Source: Nautilus pompilius (Eukaryota > Mollusca > Cephalopoda > Nautilida > Nautilidae). Taken from it: DNA of 64,000 bases. The stretch covers positions 2,834,501 to 2,898,500 of the forward strand of contig JACATO010002730.1 in assembly GCA_018389105.1 (NCBI GenBank). The letters run 5' to 3'. The notes under the pieces are model-generated. The model saw only the letters and a list, made by a program, of their open reading frames with translations, was not told where the DNA came from and did no database searches. The stretch's first letter is position 1. Each line of letters begins with the position of its first letter. The position numbers were made by a program, and so were the translations under genes. Positions 1 through 11,479 of this stretch are shown here, piece by piece.

Positions 1-2740
1 TAAAACTGTAAATCAACAAGACTCTGCTAATTGTTGTTTATATCCATTGTTCGTTTGTGGAGCTCCGCGCCTATAAATACCATATTTTTTTTTTTACCTG
101 AACAATTCTGCTATTTTTCGTTGGGCTCTGTGTCATCTTTACGTTGTTTCGTTTTCTGTAAGAAAATATTATTATTACCGTTATTTTTATTAAAATGTGA
201 GAGCTCCGAAATGTAAGAAATGAAATCAAGAAACAGCAGTCTTTTCTATGATATATATTCGCTTTTTCAGTGACCTACATAAAAAAAACAAAAACTAGCT
301 TTCCTTCCTATTTTTCTGGTGTTAAATACGAAAAAAATGTCAAGAAAGTGCTACTTAAAGGATGAGTCTTAGCACTTTTAAGTAAAAAAACACAGGAGGG
401 ACGGTTTTCATTAGAGTGAGAGATTTTTAACTATCAGAAAAATTTTGTATGCTTCTGTATTGTCACAGAAAGTGAGAGTAACAATGACATAAACATATTA
501 CTGTTATATAATTTTTCTCTCAAAGAATTAGATTATACAAACAAAAAGAGATTAAAACATTTAAATGTCTATCTATTAATTCTATATTTATTTGCTATCA
601 ATGAATCTGACTGTAAAGAACAAAAAATCATTCAAACGTATTTCTCTCGCCATTTCTGTTATACCTATTTTATACCAAATAATAGAATGGTAAAGCATAG
701 AAGTCATATAAAGTTCCAGTCTTTTTGTTTTATATTTATTTTCTATCAGTGAATCAGAATGTTAAGATCAAGAAATAATTAATACTTAAAAGGTTCCTGA
801 CATTGCTGTTATATCTATTATCCATTAAAGAGTAAGATTCCATGGGGTAAAATCATTAAAATATATGAATTACTCTTGTTTTACTTTCATATCTATTTCT
901 TTTAATCGACAATATTTAAAGAAAAGCAAAATATTAGACATATATCGAGATCCTCGTTCGCTGTTGTCTATTTTAAATAAATGTATAAGATTGCAAAGTG
1001 TAAAAAGTTACCAAAACATATAAGCCCCATTATATTTTTACAATAAATTATATTTTTAAAGAAAAAAGTCGTTGAAATATGTAACGACCCCTTCTCCGAT
1101 TTGTAAATCTAATTTTATCAATAAATAAGAATTTAAAGGAAAAGAATACAATAAAACAAATCTCTCTCTCTCTCTCTCTCACACACACCCACACACACAC
1201 ACACACACACCTCGGTTGTTATATTATTTACTATCAATTAATCAGATAGTAAAGCACTAGAAGTCAAACATACAACTCCCTTTTTTCTGTTACATTTATT
1301 TTTTATGAATGAATAAGTGTAAATGACAAGAAGTCACTGAAAAATATAAACCTTACAGGGTTTGCTGTTATATCTTATTTCTCTCAATAAGTTTGCAATT
1401 TACAAGAAGTTGGTAAAAACGTGAAGCCAGCTCTATTAGTGTTATATCTATTTTATAACAATAAATAACATTAAATGGACAAGAAATAACAAAAATCATG
1501 CGGTTTGTTGTTTCATTGTTCTTAAAAAAATTTTTTTACAATGAATAAAATTTAAAGCAACAGAGTTCACTAAAAATTAAAAATGTTAGTTTCATTCTAT
1601 GTGTTACGTTTATTTTTTGTCAGTAAATAAGATTGTAAAAGACAAGATTTCCCTAATACATATAAAGCCACGGCTTGTACTGTTATAACCCTTTTATATC
1701 AAAGAATAAGATGTTAAGGAAACAGAATTAGTAAACAATTAAATACTTTCTTTGTTGTTATATCTACTTACTATAAATTATTATGGTTGCAACGATGTCG
1801 AATGCAGTAAAACGTATAAATCCAATCTTTTTTAAGTAATAAACATTTTATAAGTATGAATGAGACTATAATTGACAAAATATTATTAAGATATATAAGG
1901 CCACTTCTTTTGCCGTTAAATATAATTTATCAATGAATAGGATTATAAAGGCCACGATGTCACTAAAATATGTAAAACAACTTCCGTTGCTTTGCTGTCA
2001 ATTTTTTGTCAACGAGTATAATTGTAAAGGGAAATAAGTTACGAAAACATTTAACTAACTCTTTCTTGATTATATATCTATCGCTTATCAATGAATAACA
2101 TAGTAAAACACTAAATCATGGATACAAATTTTCTTTCTATGATATTAAATTGATTTCCTAAGAATCAGTATGGTTTTAAAAGACAAATAATTTTGCTATT
2201 TTATGTATTGTTATAAAAATAAGATTATAGAGGACAACAAGTGAATGAGATATAAAATACTACTTTCTTTGTTGTTATGTCTATTTTCTATTAATGAATA
2301 TAATTGGAAAGATCAAGACGTCACTAAAATATCGTAATATAGAGGCTCATTAGTTGGAACAATCAGTTCCAAAACACTTTGCTATTGCATCTACTTTTTT
2401 ATCATTGAATAAGATTGAAAAGGACATGAAGTCATTAAATCATGAAGCCATCACATTTTCTGAAATCTGTTTTTTATACTGAATCAGAATGTAGAGGACA
2501 AGAAATCATTAAAGATTAAAACCCCTTCCTTTGTATTTACAAATACTTTTATCAAAGAATATGCTAAAAAATACAAGTCAGTAAATATAAAACACATTCT
2601 TCCCTATGCTGATATATATAATCAATTAATAAGATTACAATAAAAATTAAAAAACATAAAATGACTTCTGTTATTTACTTATTTCTATCAATAAATAATT
2701 TTGTTAATTAAATCGTAAATTAGACGAATATCTTATAGAT
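1..2740. repeat. Degenerate tandem repeat array, unit about 78 bp
   Basis: A motif close to TATCAATGAATAAGATTGTA, followed by AAGG-ACAAGAAGTCACTAAAA and then a T-rich GTTATATCTATTTT stretch, recurs through this region. Good starts are near 595, 673, 743, 820, 1117, 1231, 1537, 1619, 1697, 1771, 1850, 1929, 2008, 2086, 2286, 2401, 2550, 2620 and 2690. Consecutive spacings from 1537 to 2086 are 82, 78, 74, 79, 79, 79 and 78 bp. The copies are strongly diverged from each other, as expected of an old satellite or minisatellite. The first 500 bases are less regular, and the array may continue beyond the left edge of the window. There is no convincing coding potential. Confidence 0.8.
1160..1210. 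repeat. (CT)n-(CA)n microsatellite
   Basis: About nine CT units are followed by a CA run with one interruption. It lies inside the 78-bp array and interrupts its spacing. Confidence 0.95.
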
Positions 2741-5322
2741 TAAAAAAAAAACAAGCTGAAACGAACATCAGATTCAACACATTGGATTAAAATCGTGTTC
2801 GAATACAGCATGGTGGAGCTCATAAAGAGCAACCCCCCTTCTAAAGTAAATATTTATTTCCTTATGCTTGCAAAGACGTTTGTGCTAATTAATTACACTC
2901 AGGTCGTAAACCTAAATTAGAAGCGCGAAAATTTTGAATGTAATCGTCAAAATATGGTAATGTCGTCGTTTGACAGAAAAAAGAGCTGCAGCTAACATTT
3001 TCTGAGAATTTAACAGTCTTGATAATATCTTTTCAGATATCTAAAAAAGAAAATATTGCTTTAACTAGAAAGAAGTGTTAGGAATTATTATGCGTAAAAT
3101 TATCTCTTTGATTACTGAAAATAAAAACGGAAGGAAGGAATGCTTTAAAATTCGCCTGCCCTTGGAAAGCACTCCAGAATTTAGAATTAATTGTAAAATT
3201 AAACTTATCGAAGCTGCTATCCTGAGTTGTCATGTGAACGTTATTTGCAGTTTTTTCAGCAGAATTATGTTCCTTAAACATTTGAACTAAAAGTTTCCCA
3301 AAAACTACTACTGAAGATATTACAAGTTATATTCTGACTACTGATTAACATGCAAATATCATGGCTAATATTTTAAAACAGCTGGTGGTAGTCAAATTTA
3401 ATCAGAATAACAGTAAGCAGTGAATGGAATTGAAATGGTCTATTTCTTCTAAGCGTTGTAATTTTGATTATTTATGCTCTATAATTAAAAATACAACTAT
3501 TTATCAAATATCCAATTAGATTTTAAGATTACTTATAATTTAGTACTTCAATCTTTTATTGCAATAAATTTCATACAGAAATAAATGGTAGCTTTGTACT
3601 GTCGGTTGTGCTTGTTTGATATTTAATTGGAAATAGTTTTGTTATTTTACTTTTATAAACAATAATATTTTAATACTTCAATGCTCGCAGTAAATTTGCA
3701 ATCACTTAATTATATTGCTTTTCTTCAAATTATGATATAATAAGCCTTGGCAAATTGTATGCGTTTCAAATATTTCCCAACAAGATAATTATTTTGATTT
3801 TAAAAATCAATCATTTGCATATCAGTCAAATGCTATTTACATAATCTTTTGGTTCTTTAGGGCACATTGTAAAGAAGATTTGTGTCCATGCATTTTAGAA
3901 TCATTTGGAAACATCAAACAGTTTGCGACACACACACACACACAAACACACACTAACAAAACCACACACCAGTCTTGCTCAAATAACATCCTATTCAACA
4001 ATAACACTGAATAGTAAATATTTTTTCATTAGCTATTTATTGTGGTCATCAGAAAAAAATCCCCAATTCTCTGATAATATAACTACGAATATCTTGAACG
4101 GAGTTAAAACACTTTGCTTTAGGGTTACCTCTAGTACTTTATGAATGTATTCCTTATAGTTAAGAAAACGATCTTCTGATAAGACAAAATGTCTTTTCGA
4201 GAAATAAGATATCATTATTTACTTTCACTCAGAGGAAGCTGGTCAAGGGCCACATGATTACGCGGTGGTTGCCTCCTGTAGTAATCGCTATTATAAAACC
4301 AAGTGACGCAATTCAAAAACCGCGGTTGATATGTTTTGCACATTTACACTGTTATGCTTTAGCTAGCTACTTAGCAATGTTGGTAGGTCCTTTATTTTTT
4401 TCTTACTTTGAATTTTATGACGTGCAAATAGTAAAAATCACTGAAGAAAATAAATATTTCTTGTATTTTCCCAATAAAGAAATGAACAAAGCAAACATTC
4501 TAGCATTTACCCGACTACTATCTCTCACTGACTTTACATCAATGTCTTTTTTTAATTTTACAGATAACTACTTCAAATAGCTATTTGATTAACGATTTAA
4601 ATATCTAATAGTATCTGTTAAAAACAATTTGTTGAGGTATTCTGGTAAAATATATATCAATAATATAAATCAACTTTAAATAAATGAATCTAGTCAACCA
4701 GTGGCATTAATTTTTTGGGTGAATTTTAGGTTTCCAATATATACAGGACGAAATAAAATATAGATGTGATGGTTCATTTGTTAAAACGGTGCATCAGTTA
4801 CGAAGCTTTCAAAAAAAACTTGAACATGACTGTAAATAATCATGTATTTAATTTTATAATGCGAGTAAACGTCATTTGAAGACGGCAATTATTCGTTAAG
4901 TCAGTGAACACGGTATTTTAGCCATAATTCAAAAGAAATAGTGGACACTAACGGAGGTAAATCGACGGGTAAGAGGCCAGAAATTAGAAATAAGAAGATT
5001 GCTGGTCTAACATATGGCTAATAGATCAAAGGAGAAAGTATAGAGGTGGCGCAAGTTAAACGTACGAGTAAGAGAGACCAACTCTGTGCCAATCTGAATG
5101 AAATAAGAGCCGTCACAAGGATTGCAATACAGAGATTGATGAGGAAGCAGGAGGATAATGATAAAGCCAGTACCGCATCTCTGCAGATTCCAAAAAAGAA
5201 AGAAAAGAAAACAGATAAACAACAACAGCAAAAGTAGAGAGATTAACAAGATTTGTAGCCCAGAACAATGCCCTTGCCTGCGATATACCTCGTTTGAAAC
5301 GATACAAAAGAAGGTCAGTGTC
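2741..5322. other. AT-rich DNA, no recognised gene
   Basis: Short open frames here (for example 3075-3290 and 4254-4580) have no recognisable domain and look like chance. A short CA microsatellite lies at 3928-3960. From about 4940 to 5310 the plus strand is unusually purine-rich and reads as a short Lys/Gln-rich frame (5046-5237). I do not recognise it; it may be a decayed repeat abutting the retrotransposon. Confidence 0.5.
3928..3960. repeat. (CA)n microsatellite
   Basis: An imperfect CA run with two AACA interruptions. Confidence 0.9.
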
Positions 5323-5472
5323 TGTTACGGTTGGGAATAGAATGAAAATAACTAAAACATAAATATTACAATAAACAATTTATTTGTGACTCTTGTATTA
5401 GCTCTTGACGGTTTTACTTAAATTGTCTAGGTATTAGGTCTAATGATCAAAATAAAAAAAAAATGTTCATTA

Positions 5473-7582
5473 GAATGGTCAACAAAATCTGACCTATTCT
5501 TTTTAAATTGAATTAAAATATATTTTCTTAGAGTACCGTTTTACGCTGAATTCTAATCTGCTTTTAATTTTTTTCTATATCGTATAGTTTTCAAGTTACA
5601 GAGGAATCAATTTTTACAAGAAGTTTACAATAGTACATTCATAAATAAGGCTTTTATTTCACTTAGAAGAGGTAAAAAGTTAGTTAAAAAATGTACAATG
5701 TGTTTTTTCGCCTATATTTGTCCTATGGAACATCCCTCTTTAGTGTCTAGCAATAATCCGCCAACATGCAGGGGCTCCACTTTCCCTGGTACCGCTTTTC
5801 CATGTCCATAATGTCCTACTGGAATCGTTCTCCCTGCTCAACACTGACTGCCCCGAGATTTTCTGGGGGAAATCAAGGTGTGTGTCTATTAAATGGATTT
5901 TTAGACTCCTTTTGCACCCGAGAGCTTTGTATGAAGTCAGCAGGTGTTCTACAACATTGCGATAGTTTTCTGCCTTGTGATTCCCCCAAAAATCGCTGTA
6001 AATTCTTTTAAAGGACAGCCATGCAGTTTTTTTTCACATTCGTTAAGCTGTTCATCGAAATGTTCATCACGAATAAGTTCCCTGATCTGGGTCCAACAAA
6101 AATACCCTCTTTTTTTGCATCACTGATTTTGGGGAACTTATTCGTGATGTAGGTGAATCCAGGCCCAGTTTTATCCATTGCTTTGACGAAGTTCTTCATC
6201 AGCCCCAGTTTAATGTGCAAATCAGGAAGATAAATTTTTTTAGGATCAACAAGTGGAGGGTTGATGACATTCATCTTCCCTGTGGTCAGTGATTTTCGTT
6301 CTGGCCACACTTTTTGTTCATAATGGTTTTTTTTGTCTCTGCTGTCCCACTCGCAGAGGAAACAGCAGTACTTGGTGTAAACAAGTTGCATTCCGAGCAG
6401 CAGTGCCACAACTTTTAGGTCACCGCATATATTACATTTAAATTTCCCATACTTGATTTTTTCCAACAGAAATGTCATGTTATCATACAGTTTCTTCATG
6501 TCGGCTGCGTAAGCCACAGGAATGGAGGGGAACTGATTGCCGTTGTGGAGTAGACCGGCTTTTGTGCTTACTTTCGATGAATCATTGAACAAGCGCCACT
6601 CATCTGTGTTGTATTCATGGCCGAGTTCCGCCATTACAGAACAAATATCATCACATACACCACACCATTTTCAACGGAGAAATAATCTTTAAAAACTTCA
6701 TGCCGACGACGATAAAAACAAACTTTAATATCCTTATGGAGATAATTCCACCCTTTTAGCCTGTCGGTCAAACGTTCGGCTTTCTGCTTAGACAAATCTA
6801 AATCGCAAACGAGATCATTAAGTTATCCTTGAGTCATGAAATATTATTAATTTGAAGAATGGCTTGGTTCGAATGTTGGATCCATATTGTCCTCTACTTG
6901 GTGTACTTTCTCATCACCAGACTCATCGTCACTCGGTGTCATGTTGTTTGGAGGCTCTGGCACAGGTAATTTGACTGTGAGGTACTGGCCTTATAGCAGA
7001 TGGTAAATTAGGATACTTCACAGTATGTTTGGTTCTTGATGATATACCCTTTATATCTGTCATTTAGAAGTAGCAATCCGATGCGTGATCTTTCGGTTCT
7101 CTCCAAACCATAGGAACGGCAAAAGTCATACGGGATAAACCTCTTGCCCATTGTGTGAGGCACGTGACACATTGATGACAACAAATATGGGGCGCCCAAC
7201 TTTTATCCTGGTCACCTACTTTACAACCAAAGTAATGCTCATAACATTTTTAATGAGAGGTGTGAGAAAATTTTTGAGATTTTAATGTCACGTTACGGCA
7301 GATGCAGCAGAAAGAATTCGGACTATTCAACACAGTTTCTCGGCATTATAATGGAGGATGAGTGTTACTCACAGCACGGTAAGGATCTGAAAGTACGACG
7401 GATATATTATTATTGACAGGAAACGGAAATAAGTACAAATGTACAAACCATGATAAAAATTGGGGGCTTCCCATCCCTCAGCTATGAGATACAGACAAAT
7501 TCTGGAAACATATTTGGATTCAGCGTGCAAAAGCACATAAGAAATAATTTGTGTGTAATTAAAAAATCTTTTTTGACCAGTG
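5473..7582 (-). mobile_element. DNA transposon E1, full-length relic inserted in the LTR
   Basis: The left end reads GAATGGTCAACAAAA (first bases mutated from CACTGG). The right end, read inward, is CACTGGTCAAAAAA. TTA flanks both sides (5470-5472 and 7583-7585). The intact LTR at about 13024-13040 has a single TTA at the same place, so this is a genuine 3-bp target duplication and E1 is younger than the retrotransposon. Subterminal motifs GCTGAATTCTAA (5545-5556) and GCTGAATCCAAA on the minus strand (7513-7524) lie 72 and 58 bp from the ends. At 2110 bp it is the longest copy in the window and the only one covering the whole gene. Confidence 0.9.
5684..7346 (-). pseudogene. Putative DDE-type transposase of the E family (full-length, broken)
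   Basis: Intronless gene relic of about 550 codons. I chose the start at MPRNC because the same MPRxC start appears in E2, E3 and E5. The N-terminal part has a CCIC motif, then YFGCKVGDQDKSWAPHIC and a run of further cysteines, which suggests zinc binding. An acidic linker (DDESGDEKVHQVED) follows. The longest open part (6008-6634) contains ICGDLKV (about 6411-6428), KYCCFLCEWDSR (about 6355-6375) and LPDLHIKLGLMKNF (about 6190-6230). Further on, HLDF and VEQGERFQ (near 5821-5842) correspond to DEHGERFHQ in the other copies, and the end carries KRYQGKW and MLADYC. Frameshifts and stops break it. The order Asp, CxxC, His, Glu resembles CMC/RAG-like transposases; that assignment is inferred. 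Confidence 0.75.
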
Positions 7583-7980
7583 TTATCTAGCGTTTCAAAG
7601 GTCGAATACCAAACCCCTTACAAGGCCGCACAGAGACCGGCAACGCGAGACACCCGGTCAACTTCCCAAAACAAATACAAAAAAATCTTCAGAACTCACC
7701 AGAGAACCTGCCTCAGCCTTCCCACTTGATGAACGCCGATCCCTTCTGGTGACCCCAGTCTTTAGCGTTTCGGCCACGCCCTGCCTAGAGAGACCTTCTC
7801 TGTGCGCCCTTTTACATCAGACTCTCTCTTTTCAAACGCTAACCTAGGGAACGCCAGTGACGTCAGACACTTAGCGCTTTTTCAAACCACAGTCAAAACT
7901 ACGTTTCACTCACCCACTCATGCACACGATGCGCTGACGTCATGAAGTAATCCCTAGTTGCCAAAAGAGCCTCCATAACT

Positions 7981-7990
7981 TTCTCCCATA
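7981..7990 (-). promoter_or_regulatory. Polypurine tract of the retrotransposon
   Basis: The minus strand reads TATGGGAGAA directly before the 3' LTR, the expected place for plus-strand priming. Confidence 0.6.
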
Positions 7991-8106
7991 CTTAAAACGA
8001 ATCTAGTGTACTGAAAGTTCACTAATTTCGTTTACTATTAATGTGCATAAACTTTGTAAACCAATATAAAATGCAAGTACTTACATACAAACAATAACAA
8101 TTTTCT

Positions 8107-8560
8107 TTACAGTGTTACAAAAAAGTATGTCTCTGCTTCGGCAGTTCTGGATAAAGCGTCTGCAACCACGTTCTTGGAACCGGGTAGGTGCTGTATATTG
8201 AGATCGTAGTCTTGCAGTAGAAGACTCCATCGGAGCACACGCTGATAGGTGGTTTTCATTCGATGAATGAAGGTGAGAGGGGTGTGGTCTGTAGACACCA
8301 TCACCTGGGGGCTGGCTCCTTTGAGATAGATTTCAAAATGCTTGAGGGCTTGGATGAGGCCCAGTGCTTCTTTATCGACGGCAGAGTAGTTTAGCTGGTG
8401 TCAATTAAACCTCTTAGAGATGAAACACACTGGGTGATCCAACCCATCCTCATCTTCTTGGAATAGCACAGCACCCGAGCCTACCTTGCTGGCGTCGACG
8501 GCGAGCTTGAATGGTCACTGTGTCGGGAGCTGACAGTATTGGAGCAGTGCACAGCATCTT
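8107..8560 (-). pseudogene. Retrotransposon RNase H domain
   Basis: The minus strand reads AVDASKVGSGAVLFQ, then NYSAVDKEALGLIQAL, then STDHTPLTFI and DYDLNIQHLPGSKNVVADAL. These are the standard gypsy-type RNase H landmarks (first Asp, Glu, TDH, and NxVADALSR). A stop replaces a residue in the FISKRFN*HQLNYSA stretch near 8400. It follows the reverse transcriptase and ends about 130 bp from the 3' LTR, so the polyprotein ends here. It would degrade the RNA strand during reverse transcription, but this copy is not functional. Confidence 0.85.
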
Positions 8561-8619
8561 ATTCAATGCACCGAACACGTTTACTCAGGATACATCTCAA
8601 GAGAAACGCTGCTCCTTCT

Positions 8620-9420
8620 TCAGTAAACTGGTGAGGGTTTGGCCATTGTCGCGAAGTTTGGACTGAAACGACGGTAGTAGCCGACCATCCCCAGGAAACG
8701 GCGTATTTCCTTGCGATTCCTCGGGAAATGATATTCCTGTATCACTTGCATCTTGCTTTCTGGAGGTGCTACCTGTCCGAGGCTCACTACATGACCTAGG
8801 TACTGCACTCGAGCCCTCCCAAATTCACTTTTCTCCAGATTTACCGTGAGGTTGTCTTCCTTGAGTCGTTCAAACACATCTCGGAGTCTGCTGAGGTGGT
8901 CTTCCCTTGACTTTGAAGAGATGAGGCAGTCGTATAGGTTAACCATAACGTCAGCTAACCCATGGAATTATGTGTTAATTAGTCGCTAAAAACAGCTGGC
9001 GCAAATTTCAGTCTAAACAGCAGCCTCTTGAACTGATACAAGCCGGTGGGAGTACATACAGCAAGGATTTTCTTTGCCCTTTCACTCAAAGGCATTTGGA
9101 AATAGCCTTTGAGCGAGCAGGTCAAGCTTGGTTAAGAACTGTGCTGGACCGATTCTGTCGACAAAATCGTCAATCCTGAGTTGCGGAAAAGCATCCGCTT
9201 TCGCCAACCGGTTCACTTATCTGAGATCAGCGCAGACTCTGTGTTTTCCCCCAGGCTTCAGCACAATCACACTTGGTGACGACCATTTGTTGTTCGATGG
9301 TTTTAATATATTATTCTTAAGCGTATACAAAACTTCCTTTTTGAGTATCATCGGCTTATCGGCATTCATCCTGTATGGGGACTGCTTCACAGATCTGGCT
9401 CCACCTACGTAAACTCGAGC
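8620..9420 (-). pseudogene. Retrotransposon reverse transcriptase domain
   Basis: Motifs in element order are VLKPGGKTQ (near 9250), a degraded DDIL-like segment, a GYFQMPL-like stretch near 9090, the active-site region at about 8925-8945, then LEKSEFGRARVQYLGHVVS and RRFLGMVGYYRRF. The catalytic box reads VNLYDCLIS where family members have VYLDDxLIS, so the first Asp of the YxDD motif is lost. At least two frameshifts and several stops lie between 8950 and 9420. The part from 8620 to 8946 is the longest open piece. It sits downstream of the integrase, which is the unusual feature of this element. Confidence 0.9.
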
Positions 9421-9850
9421 GCTATTAATGGTGTGACTGACGGCGTGTCTCCAAAAAATAGGAATATTCGTGAATGAGTGAACTCAATTGTTGTTGTTTG
9501 TTTTCGGCTAGATGCTCTAGCTTCTGACCGATGTTACCGAGTATGGTAGAGTTTGTCAACTTGTGTTATATCAGGTCTTCTTCATCACCAGCGACCTCCA
9601 CGCTGCAGACGGCCGCCACCATCGGCAACTGATCGTCCCTCTCATGGTAAGCTTTCAGCAGATTCACATGGCAATACCTAGTTTTACTGTACCTATCAGT
9701 AGTCTAAACCACACATCCCACATCAGCAGCTCTGCGCAACATCTCATAAAGCCCAACGTATTTGACTTCTAAGGCTGACTTATCAGTAGGTAAATATAGC
9801 AAAACCTTATCCCCTGGTTTAAACTCTCGAGTCTTAGTATTTTTGTCATA
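9421..9850 (-). other. Linker between integrase and reverse transcriptase
   Basis: Between the integrase C-terminal region and the first reverse-transcriptase motif the minus strand has only short frames. By position this is the integrase tail and linker of the polyprotein, too decayed to assign residues. Confidence 0.5.
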
Positions 9851-10650
9851 TCACTCTTTAGTTTTCTGGTGTGATCCTGCTAAATGAATCTTCCCGATTT
9901 CAACTTCTATGAACAACCTGTCCTTGATCCTTGTTATATAACCTAGCATATTTTCTGTAGTGTTATCATTAAGCCAATTAGCTTTGATAAGTTGTAGGGG
10001 ACCCTTTGGTGAATGTCCAAATACCAGTTCGAACGGCGAAAATCCGAGTGACTTTTGCTGAGCTTCTCTCGCCGCAAACGAAACAAACGGAATGATGAAA
10101 TCTCTCAATCGCCCACCTGCCTTTGAAGATAATATGATGCGGATGAGAAGACTAGTTTGATGCCTAACAGTTGTGCTACCTGCCTGAATAATTTTGATGC
10201 AAAATTAGACCACGATCGGATTGTATCTCTGAAGGCAAACCCACCATTGTAAATATTTTATCAAAACTCTAGCTACAATTGGAGTCGTCACTTTACAGAG
10301 AGGAATTGCTTCTGGAAATCGAGTTGTGAGACACATGACCGTGAAGATGTATTGATGTCTTTGAGCAGTGCGAGGAAGAAGACATACTATGTCAATTTGC
10401 ACACGGCTAAAGGCTTATTGTACCTTTATGTCTTGTAATCTAGCTTCAGGAATGACCTGGTTTGGTTTACCTACCACTTGGCAGGTGTGGCAAGTCCTAC
10501 AATATTTTTCTACGTTGGCATATACGCCAGGCCAGTAGAAATCTGACGCTACCTTGTCATAGGTCTTCGAGCGCCAAAGTGCCACCAAACAAGCCATCAT
10601 GCGCCACACTAAGTATTTCCTGTCTAAACAACTGTGGCACAACTATTTGG
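9851..10650 (-). pseudogene. Retrotransposon integrase, located upstream of RT
   Basis: The HHCC zinc-binding domain begins near 10630 with SVAHDGLFGG. The second His is replaced (GGT for GGH) and a frameshift follows, then TYDKVASDFYWPGVY and YCRTCHTCQVVGKPNQ. The core follows: QIDIVCLLPRTA with the first catalytic Asp (near 10395), CLTTRFPEAIPL, SDRG with the second Asp (near 10210), and IERFHH with the catalytic Glu (near 10100). GFSPFELVFGH closes the core. All three acidic residues can be read, but in different frames. The domain would join cDNA to host DNA. Its place between protease and reverse transcriptase is the key diagnostic of the element. Confidence 0.9.
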
Positions 10651-10822
10651 AATCTATCCTCAACCACTCCCGACTAAGCCTTAACATGAATTGCTCTCAT
10701 TAGTATGCCATTCTGAATTAAAAATTCAGACTCTTGTTCGTTTTCTGCCTTGTGCCACAAGTCTTGTAAGCTAGTATCAGCTTTCTGTTGTTTCAACAAC
10801 TCTTTCTGCTCCCAGTTTATGC

Positions 10823-11335
10823 CTAATAATTTGGTTTCCCTCTGAGCATAGTTTTCTTTACATTGTGGTGAGGCTTCCGCCTTTTTGTAGTTCTATTTCT
10901 CGACTCATCGAAAATCTTGGGTAAACAACCCTCACTGGCTTCAACTAAATCTTCGCTAGCCTTACCTTTCTTTGACATAGCGCGTGTAGTGCCGCAAGCC
11001 GGATATATTTCATCGCAATCTTCTTCTGTTGTCTTCTCTACTGACAGTGGTTCAGCGCGGACCCGTAAGGTAGGTGTCGCTTCTTTCTCGTAGCTCCTAT
11101 CTGAAAAATCATTTCCCATTAATATATCTACGTCAGGGATGGGCAATTTGTCTGCAAGTCCTAAGGTCACTTTACCATTTACTATCCCTGATCTCATATA
11201 CAGCCTGTGGAGAGGTACGGATTGGTATTCTTGCCCTATCTTTTGAATCACTATACTCTTCCCTGTTTTTGACAGTTAAGGATTGGGCACTTATTGACGC
11301 CTGACTATACTAACAAATGCTCCCGTGTCCCTGAA
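10823..11335 (-). pseudogene. Retrotransposon aspartic protease region
   Basis: The minus strand reads VKVFRDTGAFVSIV, with the aspartic protease DTGA active site at 11318-11329, then a stop. It resumes as a frame containing LADKLPIPDVDILMGND, the usual C-terminal landmark of retroviral-type proteases. A Lys/Glu-rich linker follows toward the integrase. The domain would cut the polyprotein. The stop after the DTGA segment shows that this copy is dead. Confidence 0.85.
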
Positions 11336-11479
11336 GACTTTTACATTTCTAAATGGACCCTCCTTTTTATTGCTGATAGCAGTTCGCGAGGTATACTTAG
11401 AGTAAGCTACCTTGGAAACATTAACAGTCTTCGATTTTGTACTTACGCAACCTACAGCCTTGTTTTGATCTTTTCTCTT

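Larger units (their letters stand above)
5323..7980 (-). repeat. 3' LTR of the Gmr1-like element, interrupted by transposon E1
   Basis: It matches 12876-13436 on both sides of a 2.1-kb insertion: 5323-5472 matches the start of the other LTR and 7583-7980 matches its remainder. Without E1 and one TTA copy it is about 545 bp. Its element-side first base has changed, giving AGTTATGG instead of TGTTATGG. Confidence 0.9.

Noticed and set aside
31..216. Open frame of 61 codons at the left edge
   Set aside because: Low complexity, lies in the tandem-repeat region and has no domain; expected by chance.
4254..4580. 108-codon open frame with a hydrophobic middle
   Set aside because: No recognisable domain, no supporting splice or promoter signal, and AT-rich codon content like the surrounding non-coding DNA.
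5046..5340. Lys/Gln-rich frame just outside the LTR, considered as a transposase start or nuclear protein
   Set aside because: Overlapping open frames on both strands and a purine-rich composition explain it; I could match no motif.
5766..6126. Plus-strand frames across E1
   Set aside because: Antisense of the E1 transposase relic, whose minus-strand motifs are clear.
9128..9412. Plus-strand 94-codon frame
   Set aside because: It is the antisense shadow of the reverse-transcriptase region.
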